From positions 1,783,501-1,847,500 of the forward strand of contig CM040748.1 in NCBI GenBank assembly GCA_022829145.1: DNA of 64,000 nt. Reading direction: 5' to 3'. The position numbers and the translations under genes were made by a program. Origin of the DNA: Albula goreensis (taxonomy: Eukaryota; Chordata; Actinopteri; Albuliformes; Albulidae). Position 1 is the stretch's first letter. Each line of letters starts with the position of its first letter. Shown here one piece after another: positions 52,061-63,660 of this stretch. The notes below the pieces were generated by a model. It saw only the letters and a program-made list of their open reading frames with translations. It ran no database searches and was not told where the DNA came from.

Positions 52061-53429
52061 TCAGGTACATGTAAGAGATACATTAAATACACATAAGGGG
52101 TGAAGGAAAAAGAGAACTGTCCTAGCAGGGTTCATTAGGCTTAATTTCACCCATCACTAGCTGTGGCTAAGGAGCTTAATTTGTGGTGAAAGCTGGCTGA
52201 GGGAGTCAGGAGGGTAAATGGAGAGGAGAGGAGAGGTAGAAATGGACATAAAATGAGGGAGAAGAGAGAGAGGGGGGAGGAAAAGTAGCTCAGAGCAGGA
52301 TCTGAGCGACAGTACTCTTCCTGTTTGGAATGGATGGGGGGAGAGAGATCAAATGAAATTGTGGCAGACGGAGACCTGAGAGGTTAGATGTTGAAAGATG
52401 TTGAAAAACGGCTGAACAAAGCAGCAGGAGTAGGACAGGACGTGATGCGGAGGAACGGAGTCCGCCAAGGAGGGGAGGAGCGAGGACCAGCGCCTGGTCA
52501 ACGCCACGGGAACAAAAACAGGCCAGGCCACGGAAAAGAACATGGAAGTTTCCTGCGTGCTCTGAATGAGAGAAAGAAAACTGCAGAAATGGAAGACAAA
52601 GGATCAGCTTTTCATATAAAGACTCATTATCACGCTTAAAAAGCACCTGAACATTAATGAATTAACGAGAAAGAGGAGCTGATCAATGGAATTTACATTA
52701 TAATAAGTCATGCACCTCGGGGCTATCGTTTTTAATGGAATCTAGTGAACGCTATGTTAATTGTAAATGCAGTGTTTATTGTTTTCGTTGAAATACACAT
52801 GAATTAGAGTTTCTTCAACATTAAACGTAAAGCGGTTTACACACTGATGCTGGAATTTTGAGTGAATCTGACCTCCATCGCTTTGTAGTAAAGAGGTCCT
52901 TTGTGAGAATCCTTTACATTGGTGGATGAATAATGTATTGACAGCCTGTCTCTAGAGAGAAATAGAGATTTTTCCTGTGTCCTTGTGCTCTGAGACAGTG
53001 AAATAACACTTACAGAAACTTCTAACGGCCCAAAGGTTACCACCAGTATACAAATGTACTGTTAATTAAACAATTACAGTATGAATGCATGAACATTTAT
53101 AATGACTGAATGAAGGCCATTCATACATCATGAATATCACTGAGCAGACGGAGGACACTTGAGTTTTGTTTTATCTGACTCCTGTATTGATTATCATGAT
53201 GGTAACCATGATTAAAAAATGACAGGATTAACGTTTGGAATCACTGAAATGTTTGGCATGTGATGATGTGAAATCTCCAAAGAAACAATGCAAATGAATA
53301 CATGCACTTTAAATAGCTGTTTGGTAAGGTATGAGATCAGTGAATTCTGCCATTATGCCCCCCTAAGGTGCCCATGGTGTAACTGAACACATTGCTTCCT
53401 ATAGTGATGTATACTTTTGAAGATTCCAA

Positions 53430-53625
53430 CACTTTTTAGGGTTATTTGTGTGTCCCTCTATGGGAACCCTGACAGATAACATTATATAAGAAGAACATTT
53501 AAATGGTTCCTTGTGGAACCTTATTCTACATAGAACTGTTTCAGTATCTAACCTTTAAGAGTTCCCCCAGGAGGAATGGAGAACCCTTAAAGAACCTGAT
53601 TAGCTCTGAGTGTGGTGCTGAAATA
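53430..53625. mobile_element. Possible MITE with GGTTC/GAACC inverted motifs
   Basis: Repeated inverted words (GGTTCCTTGTGGAACC, CTACATAGAACTG, GAGAACCCTTAAAGAACC) are typical of a family of short non-autonomous DNA elements found in fish. The ends and target duplication are not clear, so the borders are approximate. Confidence 0.4.
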
Positions 53626-53708
53626 ACACCATAAAGGTTTTTCTTTCTTTACTATTCCCTTTGCTTTGCGAAATGTAGTAACGAGAGACACAAATTCCTG
53701 AGTCATGG

Positions 53709-54082
53709 TGTGTGTTAACAGAGACGAGGCAGGGCATTCTAACCTTCCAGGGCATTCCACAGGTCATTCATTCACAGAGACGCGGCAGGGCATTCTGGTG
53801 CCACAGGTCATTCATTCACAGAGACGCGGCAGGGCATTCTGGTGCCACAGGTCATTCATTCACAGAGACGCAGCAGGGCATTCTGGTGCCACAGGTCATT
53901 CATTCACAGAGACGTGGCAGGGCATTCTGGTGCCACAGGTCATTCATTCACAGAGACGCAGCAGGGCATTCTGGTGCTACAGGTCATTCATTCACAGAGA
54001 CGCGGCAGGGCATTCTGGTGCCACAGGTCATTCATTCACAGAGACACGGCAGGGCACTCTGGTGCCACAGGTCATTCAGTCA
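53709..54082. repeat. 44-bp minisatellite, seven good units plus a diverged first one
   Basis: The anchor GAGACG recurs at 53777, 53821, 53865, 53909, 53953 and 53997 (GAGACA at 54041), an exact 44-base step. Each unit contains CGGCAGGGCATTCTGGTGCC and ACAGGTCATTCATTCACAGA. With 44 not divisible by three and no stop codon in the unit, three overlapping plus-strand frames stay open (149, 190 and 86 codons); these are artefacts. Confidence 0.95.
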
Positions 54083-54959
54083 GCTCATGGTGCACTCTGT
54101 GAAAAAACCTCCTTGTGGAGAATCTCCACATACTCTGGTTCATGTGTTCAGTAATGATCTCAGCCACTGCTTGCGTATTTGTCATACGTTTTACACTATC
54201 ATTATTGTACGGTCAAAAGGCAATTACAGAAAGATGGTTTCATTGATGGTTTGCCTTTGGGAGGAGGAGTGCTTGCAATGGTAATCATTACATGCAACAT
54301 TTATATGTAATATGTGACTGAGACGTGACTGTCGGCTGGCTCTTTTTGTTAGTGTTGGTTGTTATACAGTACTGTTATTTTTAGTGTTAATGTCTGCCTT
54401 CCCTTCGTCTGCCTCCCTCTCTCCATCACCCCGAGGGAAATGAGAGGGGGAGAGTTTTAAATGTGATGATCTCTCTGGAGATCGCTGATATTTTCATCAG
54501 CTGTTACAGCCGTGCAGTCACTGCCAATGGAAAAAAAAACCCACCAATTACAAAAAAAAAACAAGAACAAAAAACTTTTTGAAATAAATAAAAAGTTAAA
54601 AATAAACAGCCCACACTGTGAACGCCCAGGCTGTGGATTTATTCATCCTGGGGAAAGAATGATGGCAAACAATGATTGTGTCACAGAATGGGGGCGGCCC
54701 GACCGATGGACATCACAATGTTTTACAGTGCTGTGCGTTACAGCACACAGAGGGACCTATACACACTGCTAATGATATTCATAGAGGCACATTGAAATAA
54801 AGGTATTTGAGCATAAATTACCCAAAGTTACACTGACAGTATATTACCTGCGTATTTTGCAGGTAAAGGTGAAAAATGCAGGTAGCGTGAGGAAGTGGCG
54901 AAGGGGCAAACTGTCACCTTGTCTTATCGGAGGACGCGTGTGAAATCGGTCACATGGGT

Positions 54960-55200
54960 GATTTTGCGTTGTCACTGTGTCCCTTTCCATTCCAGATGCG
55001 CTAGTCTTCATGCTCCGGCACTTCTGTTCAGTGGCCCGTCTCTCAGTCCCTGCTCAAGCTAATTACCTTAATGTGCTTTCCAGCAGAAAGGCCCACAAAT
55101 CCATTACCTGCTGTTTATTAGGCCCTCGCGCTACAGCACACATCTGACATCGATCTGCCTTTGAAATCACGGCAGGTATAGCGCAGCAAGTGCAGGTTGA
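54960..55200. promoter_or_regulatory. Candidate conserved non-coding element
   Basis: Unique stretch with AGCTAATTACCTTAATGTGC, AATCCATTACCTGCTG and GTTTATTAGGCC, three homeodomain-like cores within about 80 bases. This texture is common in vertebrate enhancers; there is no direct evidence. Confidence 0.25.
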
Positions 55201-56804
55201 GGTGGGAGGGGCTCTTGTGTACCGCAGACTGGGTGGGAGGCGAGCTAGGAGTTTATAATCTGGGTTTCACAGGGCCGATGTGAAAATTATGTGCCAGGGA
55301 TGGAAACGGCGCACTGAGAGAAGCGTGTCACTTGATTAAGGATCTGTACAGTACAGTACATCATTCCAACACAGACAGCATCAAATTGCTGTATAAGGAT
55401 GTTAGTATAAGATTTCAGTGTGGGGCGTAAAGGATTCATTCAGGCACAATGTTTATTTCACACCTTTAATGACAAAGTGAGGGAGTATTCAATAGTGTTT
55501 TTCTACCTATGAGCATCAACTTTTTACAATATTCAGATACTTTTGACCATAAATTTTCACCATGTTTTAAAAGATATATTCAGCATTTCCATTCACTGTC
55601 CTCCTCTCATATTTAAAGCAGCATCTACTCAGAGGTAAATGAAAGGCCTGGAATTTTGAGCAAACTAAAAAAGATCGAGATTATCAGATGTTCTGTAGCA
55701 CGCTGATGAGGACAACACTTCATCACAGGATCGCTGATTAACAGACGTGCGCTGGCCGATAATCAGCTCCGATTATAAAAAAAAGAAAGTAATAATTCCA
55801 GTGGAATTTCTCACTAAAATAATACCTGTTGCCTGCTATAACCAAAGGAAACTGAACATGTTCTTGCTAAGATAGCCTTTCCCTTGATATTATGTTTCCT
55901 TTGTTTCATGTTAGTGATCTAAACAACACATTGATCATGTTGCTCTCATTATGTACCCGCTGAACCTGCTCTTCTCTCAGTATTTTTGGCTGACTTAAAA
56001 ACGGTGCAAGTCTTACGGTATCTCTCTTATCTTCAAACTCCATACTCTCATGCCCCAAAGACAATTTCTTGATTCCCAGAAAATATGTAAAAATTACTCA
56101 AAATATTTTCTTGTCTACTTTACCCAGCAGCCTGTGCCCTCAACTGAAGCAGTAGAAAAAAATTGTGTAATTTAAAGTGTTAATGTCTAGCTCAAAACCC
56201 CTTATTGGAACAGAATTTTTATTTCTGTGGAGCCATGTAACTCTCACATCCATATGCAGAGTACCTGAATGTCTGTGCGCACCACCTTAGCTGATAAAAA
56301 CAGATGTGTTCTGTCACATGTTCTGTCACATGTCAGGGTTAAACAGACAGCACTAATCGCATGCAGGCTTCCACTCTTCATCCTCTGCCTCGCCTGTATT
56401 TCTGTCACTGTAAAACGTGTACCATGCAAAACCCTGGGGATTAATTACAGGTTGTCATGGGGATCCATATATTCCCCCCCACCCCACTCCATATCATCCG
56501 CTAACCCCCCCACCCCACCCTACCCTCCCACTCAAACCTCTTATTTCTAACATGTGAATTGAGCTCCAGCTCAGTGTGTAAAATAACTGATCTTCTAATC
56601 AGAGATCCACCCCCCACACACATTTCTGCTTCACCCCCCCTGGAGTAATTATCAGCCCAGCCCCAGCCCCAGTCAGAGCCGCTCTGTGACTGGTGACAGG
56701 TGTACAGGGGGGTTACGGGGCGGGTGGCATGTCAGCAGGTGCAGGGGGTTCGTTCCCCGTGTGAATGTGCTGTTCTCTGACAGGTGCTGCTAAGCCCCTC
56801 TGAG

Positions 56805-56960
56805 CTCCTTCGCCTGCAGCCTGGCATGCCTCCCGCTGCATACCTCCGCATGCCAGGCTCCTCCGCCTGCAGCCTGGCATGCCTCCGCTGCATACCTCCG
56901 CATGCCAGGCTCCTCCGCCTGCATCCTGGCATGCCTCCCGCTGCATACCTCCGCATGCCT
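56805..56960. repeat. Short ~53-bp array with internal perfect inverted repeat
   Basis: About three units of CCTGGCATGCCTCC, GCTGCATACCTCC and GCATGCCAGGCTCC. GCATGCCAGGC (56848-56858) and GCCTGGCATGC (56872-56882) are perfect 11-bp reverse complements separated by 13 bases; the next unit has the same hairpin with one mismatch. Open frames on both strands are repeat artefacts. Confidence 0.88.
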
Positions 56961-56976
56961 ACATATGTGGCACGCG

Positions 56977-57480
56977 CTTTACCTGTGTGAGGTATGGGGA
57001 AGGTTATGCGCTTTACCTGTGTGATGTGTGGAGAAGGTTACACACTTTACCTGTGTGAAGTGTGAGGAAGGTTATGCACTTTACCTGTGTGAGGTGTGGA
57101 GAAGGTTACACACTTTACCTGTGTGATGTGTGGGGAAGGTTACACGCTTTACCTGTGTGAGGTGTGGAGAAGGTTACACACTTTACCTGTGTGAAGTGTG
57201 GGGAAGGTTACATGCTTTACCTGTGTGATGTGTGGGGAAGGGTACGTGCTTTACCTGTGTGAGGTGTGGGGAAGGTTACGCGCTTTACCTGTGTGAAGTG
57301 TGGGGAAGGGTACGTGCTTTACCTGTGTGATGTGTGGGGAAGGGTACGTGCTTTACCTGTGTGATGTGTGGGGAAGGGTACGTGCTTTACCTGTGTGAGG
57401 TGTGGGGAAGGTTACGCGCTTTACCTGTGTGAAGTGTGGGGAAGGTTACGCGTATTACCTGTGTGAGGTGTGGGGAAAAT
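56977..57480. repeat. 34-bp minisatellite A, about 15 units
   Basis: Units start with CTTTACCTGTGTGAGGTGTG and continue GGGAAGGTTACGCG. Unit starts at 56977, 57011, 57045, 57079, 57385 and 57419 all fit a 34-base step without indels; the 15th unit is diverged and decays at about 57480. Every unit carries CAGGTAAAG on the minus strand, a near-consensus 5' splice site antisense to SHISA9. Confidence 0.95.
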
Positions 57481-57882
57481 GGGGGTTTGAAGTGGGGTGG
57501 GGGGAGACAGTTCTATACCGCTCACATATTCAAATAGCAGGAATCATATGGCTTTACTGCTGGGATGAACTTAATTATAATGACCGGAGTGCCATATTTT
57601 AAATGCAGCTGCATTATGCTAAATGCATTATCTGACAGGACAAATTAAATGATATATTTGTGTAGTGTAATCCCTGTGGATATTACCGAATGTCAGGCGT
57701 AAAATTTCCTGGAGCATCTCTGAGTTTCCCCAGGACGTTGCAGGGGCTTGTCCGCTTTAATGGCGGCAAATAGGCTGAGATCAGTCTGCTCAAACACGCG
57801 AAACGCTCGCCAAATCTCAGTAAGCAGCTTTGGCCATTGTCTCGGTGCCTGGTGCGGCCTTTACTGCGGAAAGCTACTTTCC

Positions 57883-59242
57883 TTTCACCCACACCGTGAC
57901 ATGAGGAAGAGGAGGTCTTCACCCTCACTGTGACATGAGGAAGAAGAGGTCTGTACCCACACCATGACATAAGGAAAGAGAGGTCTTCACCCTCACTGTG
58001 ACATGAGGAAGAAGAGGTCTGTACCCACACCATGACATAAGGAAAGAGAGGTCTTCACCCTCACTGTGACATGAGGAAGAAGAGGTCTGTACCCACACCA
58101 TGACATAAGGAAAGAGAGGTCTTCACCCTCACTGTGACATGAGGAAGAAGAGGTCTGTACCCACACCATGACATAAGGAAAGAGAGGTCTTCACCCTCAC
58201 TGTGACATGAGGAAGGAGAGGTCTTCACCCTCACTGTGACATGAGGAAGAGGAGGTCTTCACCCTCACTGTGACATGAGGAAGAAGAGGTCTGTACCCAC
58301 ACCATGACATGAGGAAGAGGAGGTCTTCACCCTCACTGTGATATGAGGAAGAGGAGGGCTTCACCCACACCGTGACATGAGGAAGGAGAGGTCTTCACCC
58401 TCACTGTGACATGAGGAAGAGGAGGTCTTCACCCTCACTGTGACATGAGGAAGAGGAGGTCTTCACCCTCACTGTGACATGAGGAAGAGGAGGTCTTCAC
58501 CCTCACTGTGACATGAGGAAGGAGAGGTCTTCACCCTCACTGTGACATGAGGAAGAAGAGGTCTGTACCCACACCATGACATGAGGAAGAGGAGGTCTTC
58601 ACCCTCACTGTGATATGAGGAAGAGGAGGTCTTCACCCACACCGTGACATGAGGAAGGAGAGGTCTTCACCCTCACTGTGACTTGAGGAAGAGGAGGTCT
58701 TCACCCTCACCTTGACATGAGGAAGAGGAGGTCTTCACCCTCACTGTGACATGAGGAAGAAGAGGTCTGTACCCACACCATGACATGAGGAAGGAGAGGT
58801 CTTCACCCTCACTGTGACATGAGGAAGAGGAGGTCTTCACCCTCACCGTGACATGAGGAAGAGGAGGTCTTCACCCTCACTGTGACATGAGGAAGAGGTG
58901 GTCTTCACCCTCACCGTGACATGAGGAAGAGGAGGTCTTCACCCTCACTGTGACATGAGGAAGAGGTGGTCTTCACCCTCACTGTGACATGAGGAAGAAG
59001 AGGTCTTCACCCTCACTGTGACATGAGGAAGAGGAGGTCTTCACCCTCACTGTGACATGAGGAAGAGGTGGTCTTCACCCTCACCGTGACATGAGGAAGA
59101 GGAGGTCTTCACCCTCACTGTGACATGAGGAAGAGGAGGTCTTCACCCTCACTGTGACATGAGGAAGAGGAGGTCTTCACCCTCACTGTGACATGAGGAA
59201 GGAGAGGTCTTCACCCTCACTGTGACATGAGGAAGAAGAGGT
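57883..59242. repeat. 34-bp minisatellite B, exactly 40 units with higher-order structure
   Basis: 1,360 bases = 40 x 34 with no insertion or deletion: unit ends fall exactly at 58222 (10th), 58562 (20th), 58902 (30th) and 59242 (40th). The main unit is CTTCACCCTCACTGTGACAT then GAGGAAGAGGAGGT. Units 2-9 alternate strictly with a second type (CTGTACCCACACCATGACAT, then AAGGAAAGAGAGGT), giving four copies of a 68-bp dimer. Units 12-15 and 20-23 repeat the same order of variants, including a rare GATATG change in units 14 and 22, implying a duplicated block of 8 units (272 bp). Its start is 0.4 kb from array A. Confidence 0.97.
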
Positions 59243-59760
59243 CTTCACATCCTGGATGTCCCGTTCCTCCTATTTTTAGCAACATTTCTGTGAATATGAA
59301 AGTCCCGCGTGAATGAAGAATCACTCAGGGTGTTATTATTTTACTCCCAATGTATAATATGTATCGTTAATATGCAGGAGGAAATAAAAGTACATCCTGT
59401 TGATAAGACTATAATAGACATGGCTGGAGACAACCTTATTCCAGTATTTTCCTACTGTATTAGTAAGGAAGTGCGTAAAGTAAGGCAGTATTGTAGATTA
59501 ACATTAAAAAAAATCCCTTGGAATCTTGTCATGTGCACTTTTATATCTGTAAAGGTGTATGGTCATAATATTTAATGTGGTAAATGATACATGCTGACTT
59601 TATTGTGGGACTCTGCCCAAATGGAAACGTTGGCTCCAGGCCCTTGCTATATCGGGGGGTTTTTGGTGTATTTCTGGCTGTGGGTGGAGCTCCTCAGGGG
59701 TATGACAGCCCTGGTGGAGGCCACGGTCCCCTCAGACAGGTGTGTGCCGTGACTCGGGCT

Positions 59761-59768
59761 CCCCCCCC

Positions 59769-59811
<43 letters not shown>

Positions 59812-59822
59812 GCACACATACA
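59761..59822. repeat. CA microsatellite after a C-run
   Basis: About ten C followed by (CA)n to ACGCACACATACACAG. The flanking 59825-59960 is GC-rich and contains a GCCTGCGGCAGGC palindrome. Open frames spanning it do not resemble known proteins. Confidence 0.85.
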
Positions 59823-60403
59823 CAGCAGAGCACCTGTGGCGGCTCCGCCTCCCGGGCCCCGGCCTGCGGCAGGCTGGCTTCATGCTCCCTCCCCGCCAGC
59901 CCGTATCCGCCGGGCAGAGTTCCTGTCCTGGGAGGGGCCGGGTGGCCGGCCAAAATGCGTCAGAGTGTGGGAACCCGGACAGATACGCTGCTGATAATCC
60001 GACTCCCAGCATTTGTCTCTGTTGTCAGGACATGCTTCTTAAACCTGCCTATAATTTTGTAATTTATCCTTAAACATCTAAAAATTTTCATTTTTCCACT
60101 GTAATCTAAAATGTGGTATAAAAATTTTACATTTTTTTTTAAAAAGATTTTTAAATGCAGAAATCCCCTCTAAAATGGCTTGTTGCTTATCCTCCTGTTT
60201 TAGGAGAAACGCCCAAATTTGCATCCACCTGGCAGTGGTGACCTAAATTCTGACTAAAGCAGGAGCATGTTATAGACTCATTGGCTTTTTGGTTGCTGGA
60301 TAAGGATTCAGACAACATTCGAACATTGATTTCAGACCATCAGAGAAGGGGAGCACTGAATATGACAGCAGCAACAACAGCAGTATATCACTCCTGAATG
60401 ATT

Positions 60404-60406
<3 letters not shown>

Positions 60407-60475
<69 letters not shown>

Positions 60476-60479
60476 GTGT

Positions 60480-60515
<36 letters not shown>

Positions 60516-60586
60516 GTGAGTGAGTGAGTGAGTGAGTGAGTGAGTGAGTGAGTGAGTGAGTGTGTGTGTGTGTGTGTGTGTGTTTC

Positions 60587-60620
<34 letters not shown>

Positions 60621-60646
60621 GTGTGTGTGCCTGTATGTGTGTGTGA
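60407..60646. repeat. Compound GT / GA / GAGT microsatellite
   Basis: Consecutive blocks of (GT)n, (GA)n, (GAGT)n and (GT)n over about 240 bases, with a small TTTCTT break near 60584. Likely highly length-variable. Confidence 0.95.
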
Positions 60647-63402
60647 TCATGCGCTCATGCCCAAGCATGCCAGATCAGAGATATAATGTTTTCCAAACAC
60701 ACCATATGTCTTTACTGATGATTGACTGGTGTTAGTATCATTACATTACAGTTTTGTTTTCAACTATGTATTTTGCCAAAAACAGTCATATTTAGTCTTG
60801 TTGTTTATATGCATCCTGGCCTACAGGTAGTGCACAAAAACAGAAGCTCCAAAATAAAATCCCTTCATTGGGTATGGAGCCAACATGTGCAGTTACGTAG
60901 CCGTATAAACCACGGTACAGAGTCTACAGGAATCTGATTTGGCAAGACTGGGATGGACTTTTTCCAGGATGCAGATGATACTACAAAAAGTCAGTCAAGT
61001 TACCCTTAGCTGATGGGCGTGGAAAACGCGTCATAGATGGCACTACTGTCCCCAATGTACCTTTTCCTGATCTGTCATTAGCATGACGGTGAAGGAGACA
61101 TTACCATGCAATTTCAGTTAAGCTTGAAATCAGACACCTGGCCATTTGTAACGCATGGCAGGTGGAGAGCCGATGATTAGGTATGACTCATGCATTATTA
61201 TTGATTTTAATGATAGTTGGACATTTGAAGTAACAAACTAGACATGTGTCATATAAATAAAGTGGGGAAATAACCCGTTATGACAAGTTTAGAGATAGCT
61301 AAACAAAGGTTCATTTCTATTGTGCTTATTGTAGTCATAGGTAATTCTAGCTAGTAACGTAATTGAATGACACTTCAAGATTTCTCAAATGACTGCTGAT
61401 CATTGTGCTAGAGCAAATGATATAAACATATATATGAAAAAAACAAGACCCAAATAAATATACCAGGCATTCTTTATTTAAATTTGATCTTCCCTGTTTC
61501 TTAGAACAAGCACCTGTCTATATCATTGTTGATGTGGCTCCCTTCCAAAGTTGCATATATTATCACTGTACCATATGTTTAAAATGTAACATTTTACTTT
61601 ACTGTGATGTCACAGTCTTTGTCATATTTAACAAAGACACTGTGACTTTTGCCTGGTTCTTCCTCGGTGGTAATGGAGTGGAATGCAGCAGCCCAGCAGA
61701 GTAATTTGCAGTTGGAGCGATAGCCCAGACAGTCAGAGGACAGAAGGGAAGAGGAGGACTGGCCAATTAAAACCTGGTGGCAACATCTGTTTCACAGACC
61801 CACCTCCTTGGGTGTGCTGCCCTTCCTTTCCAAATATTTCACTGGATCTCACTGTGCCACACAGAAAATTAACACACTAACAACGTACATTTGCTGGAGG
61901 TCCAACATTTGAACTTTTTTTTTTTTTTGCTGAGTACTTATCTTGTAAATGAGTTAGAAAATACTGAAAGGGGTTTTGACGAAACTAGAGCGAATTAGCA
62001 GCTTGTTTTCCTCATGCGGTGAATGAGGTTGCTAATCACCGCTTTACATGTTTTCCCTCAGAATTTACATACAATTTGAAAACAAAAACAAGTTTAATAG
62101 ACTGGTGATGAGACAGAGGAAACGGTAAAAAAATGAATACTCATTCCTGTCAGATGGTCATTTGTGTAATTTCCCCTTTACTCACTCATAAATAAATGTA
62201 TTAAATGATCTCTTCTGGTCCCAGTGAAAAGAAAAAAATGACCATAACATAAGCTGAACATTCCCAACAGAATGTTCCTGCTGTATTTGTACTGCCGTAA
62301 GGATGAAGGACAGCGTATGAATAGTGCATTATGGGTAAAACTCGGCTCTGCCTTGCATGGCACTGGGTCTCACTCTGTAGTTGTCCCTGCTGAAAGGTTT
62401 AAAGAAGAGCTCTATAAAATAACAAAAAAAAACCCTCATCCTAATGGGGACTTCATATTATGTATAATATAACTGTATTCTGGCCGAAAATGGCCAAGGA
62501 TGTCCTTCAAAGACTGCAGCCAAGAAACTAACACAATTATTTTGAGACACAACCTTTTCAAGGTTACCTCTTTATCTGCGGACTTGATTTGAGAAACACT
62601 TAAACTGAACCAGAGTTTTTAAAAACATGTTACCTCCTGCCCAAAAAAAGCCAACTTTGTCCTTTCAAAAAAAAGGGTATAAATGATGACCCGTTAAAAA
62701 ATAATGCTAGTTTTATACTCCAGTAAACAGGTGAAAGTCTGAACACCAACTATAAAAACTGCATCTATAATGTGAAACCCCCCGCCTTCCCGCCTGTGTT
62801 GATTGTAGATTCTGGCCAATCCAGTCATTGATCCAGATCAATAAGTCCCAGATACTCTATGGTCACCACTCCAATGAATTACTGAATGGCATTTGACTGC
62901 CACTGGCTCCAACCTATAGGTCAGCAGGTTTTCCTGCTAGGGGCTCATTTCATAAAAGGCACATGTTACCACTCCTTGTTGCAATTCAGAAATAAATTTG
63001 CTGCCAGGAATTTTCCTAGGCTACTGTTTTTTAACAATTATGTATGTGACTGTATCCATTTTAGTTTTGTAGCCATGAGTTTGAGAGGGCCTGTTGCTTT
63101 GGGTATTTCAGAATCATTTTTTTCCCCTGTGATGTATAACCTGCTGGCAGGAGCATTATAGAGTGTTCGCTGCTCGCACGCTGATTCATTTTTCTTTGTC
63201 GTTCCAGTTCTCTGCTGTCCTTTTTCATTATTATAAAGTTATAAGGGGGGGTGTTTGCTGTAACCACAATCACTAAGATTTTTTTACTGGCCCAGGGGAT
63301 GCTGGGATTTATCTCCGTTACTTGTAAAATGCGTTTCACCTTAACGGGGCGGCTGAGCCCTGGCAGTGTTCCCAGTCTTAATCACCCTGTCAGACCCACC
63401 AC

Positions 63403-63660
63403 AAACGCATCACTTCCTGCTACAATCATCCTTTTAGATCCCCCGCAAACGCATCACTTCCTGCTACAATCATCCTTTTAAATCCCCCGCAAACGCATCA
63501 CTTCCTACTACAATCATCCTTTTAAATCCCCCGCAAACGCATCACTTCCTGCTACAATCATCCTTTTAAATCCCCCGCAAACGCATCACTTCCTACTACA
63601 ATCATCCTTTTAAATCCCCCGCAAATGCATCACTTCCTGCTGAAATCATCCTTTTAGATC
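63403..63660. repeat. 44-bp minisatellite, six units
   Basis: AAACGCATCACTTCCTGCTA recurs at 63403, 63447, 63491, 63535, 63579 and 63623 (AAATGCATC in the last), each followed by CAATCATCCTTTTAGATCCC or the AAATCCC variant. Alternate units share the GCTA/ACTA variant, hinting at an 88-bp dimer. The sequence is unrelated to the 44-bp array at 53.7 kb. Confidence 0.94.

Noticed and set aside
53602-53622. REST-like site in SHISA9 intron 2
   Set aside because: Only the GGTGCTGAA half is good (about 16 of 21); it lies at the edge of a MITE-like repeat.
53705-54284. Plus-strand frames of 149 and 190 codons
   Set aside because: 44-bp repeat open in three frames; no protein family likeness.
57883-59242. 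CRISPR-like regular array with a 34-bp period
   Set aside because: Units are contiguous with no unique spacers, and the setting is a vertebrate intron; it is a minisatellite.
59584-60062. GC-rich frames around the CA tract at 59.76 kb
   Set aside because: They depend on reading through C- and CA-runs and match nothing known.
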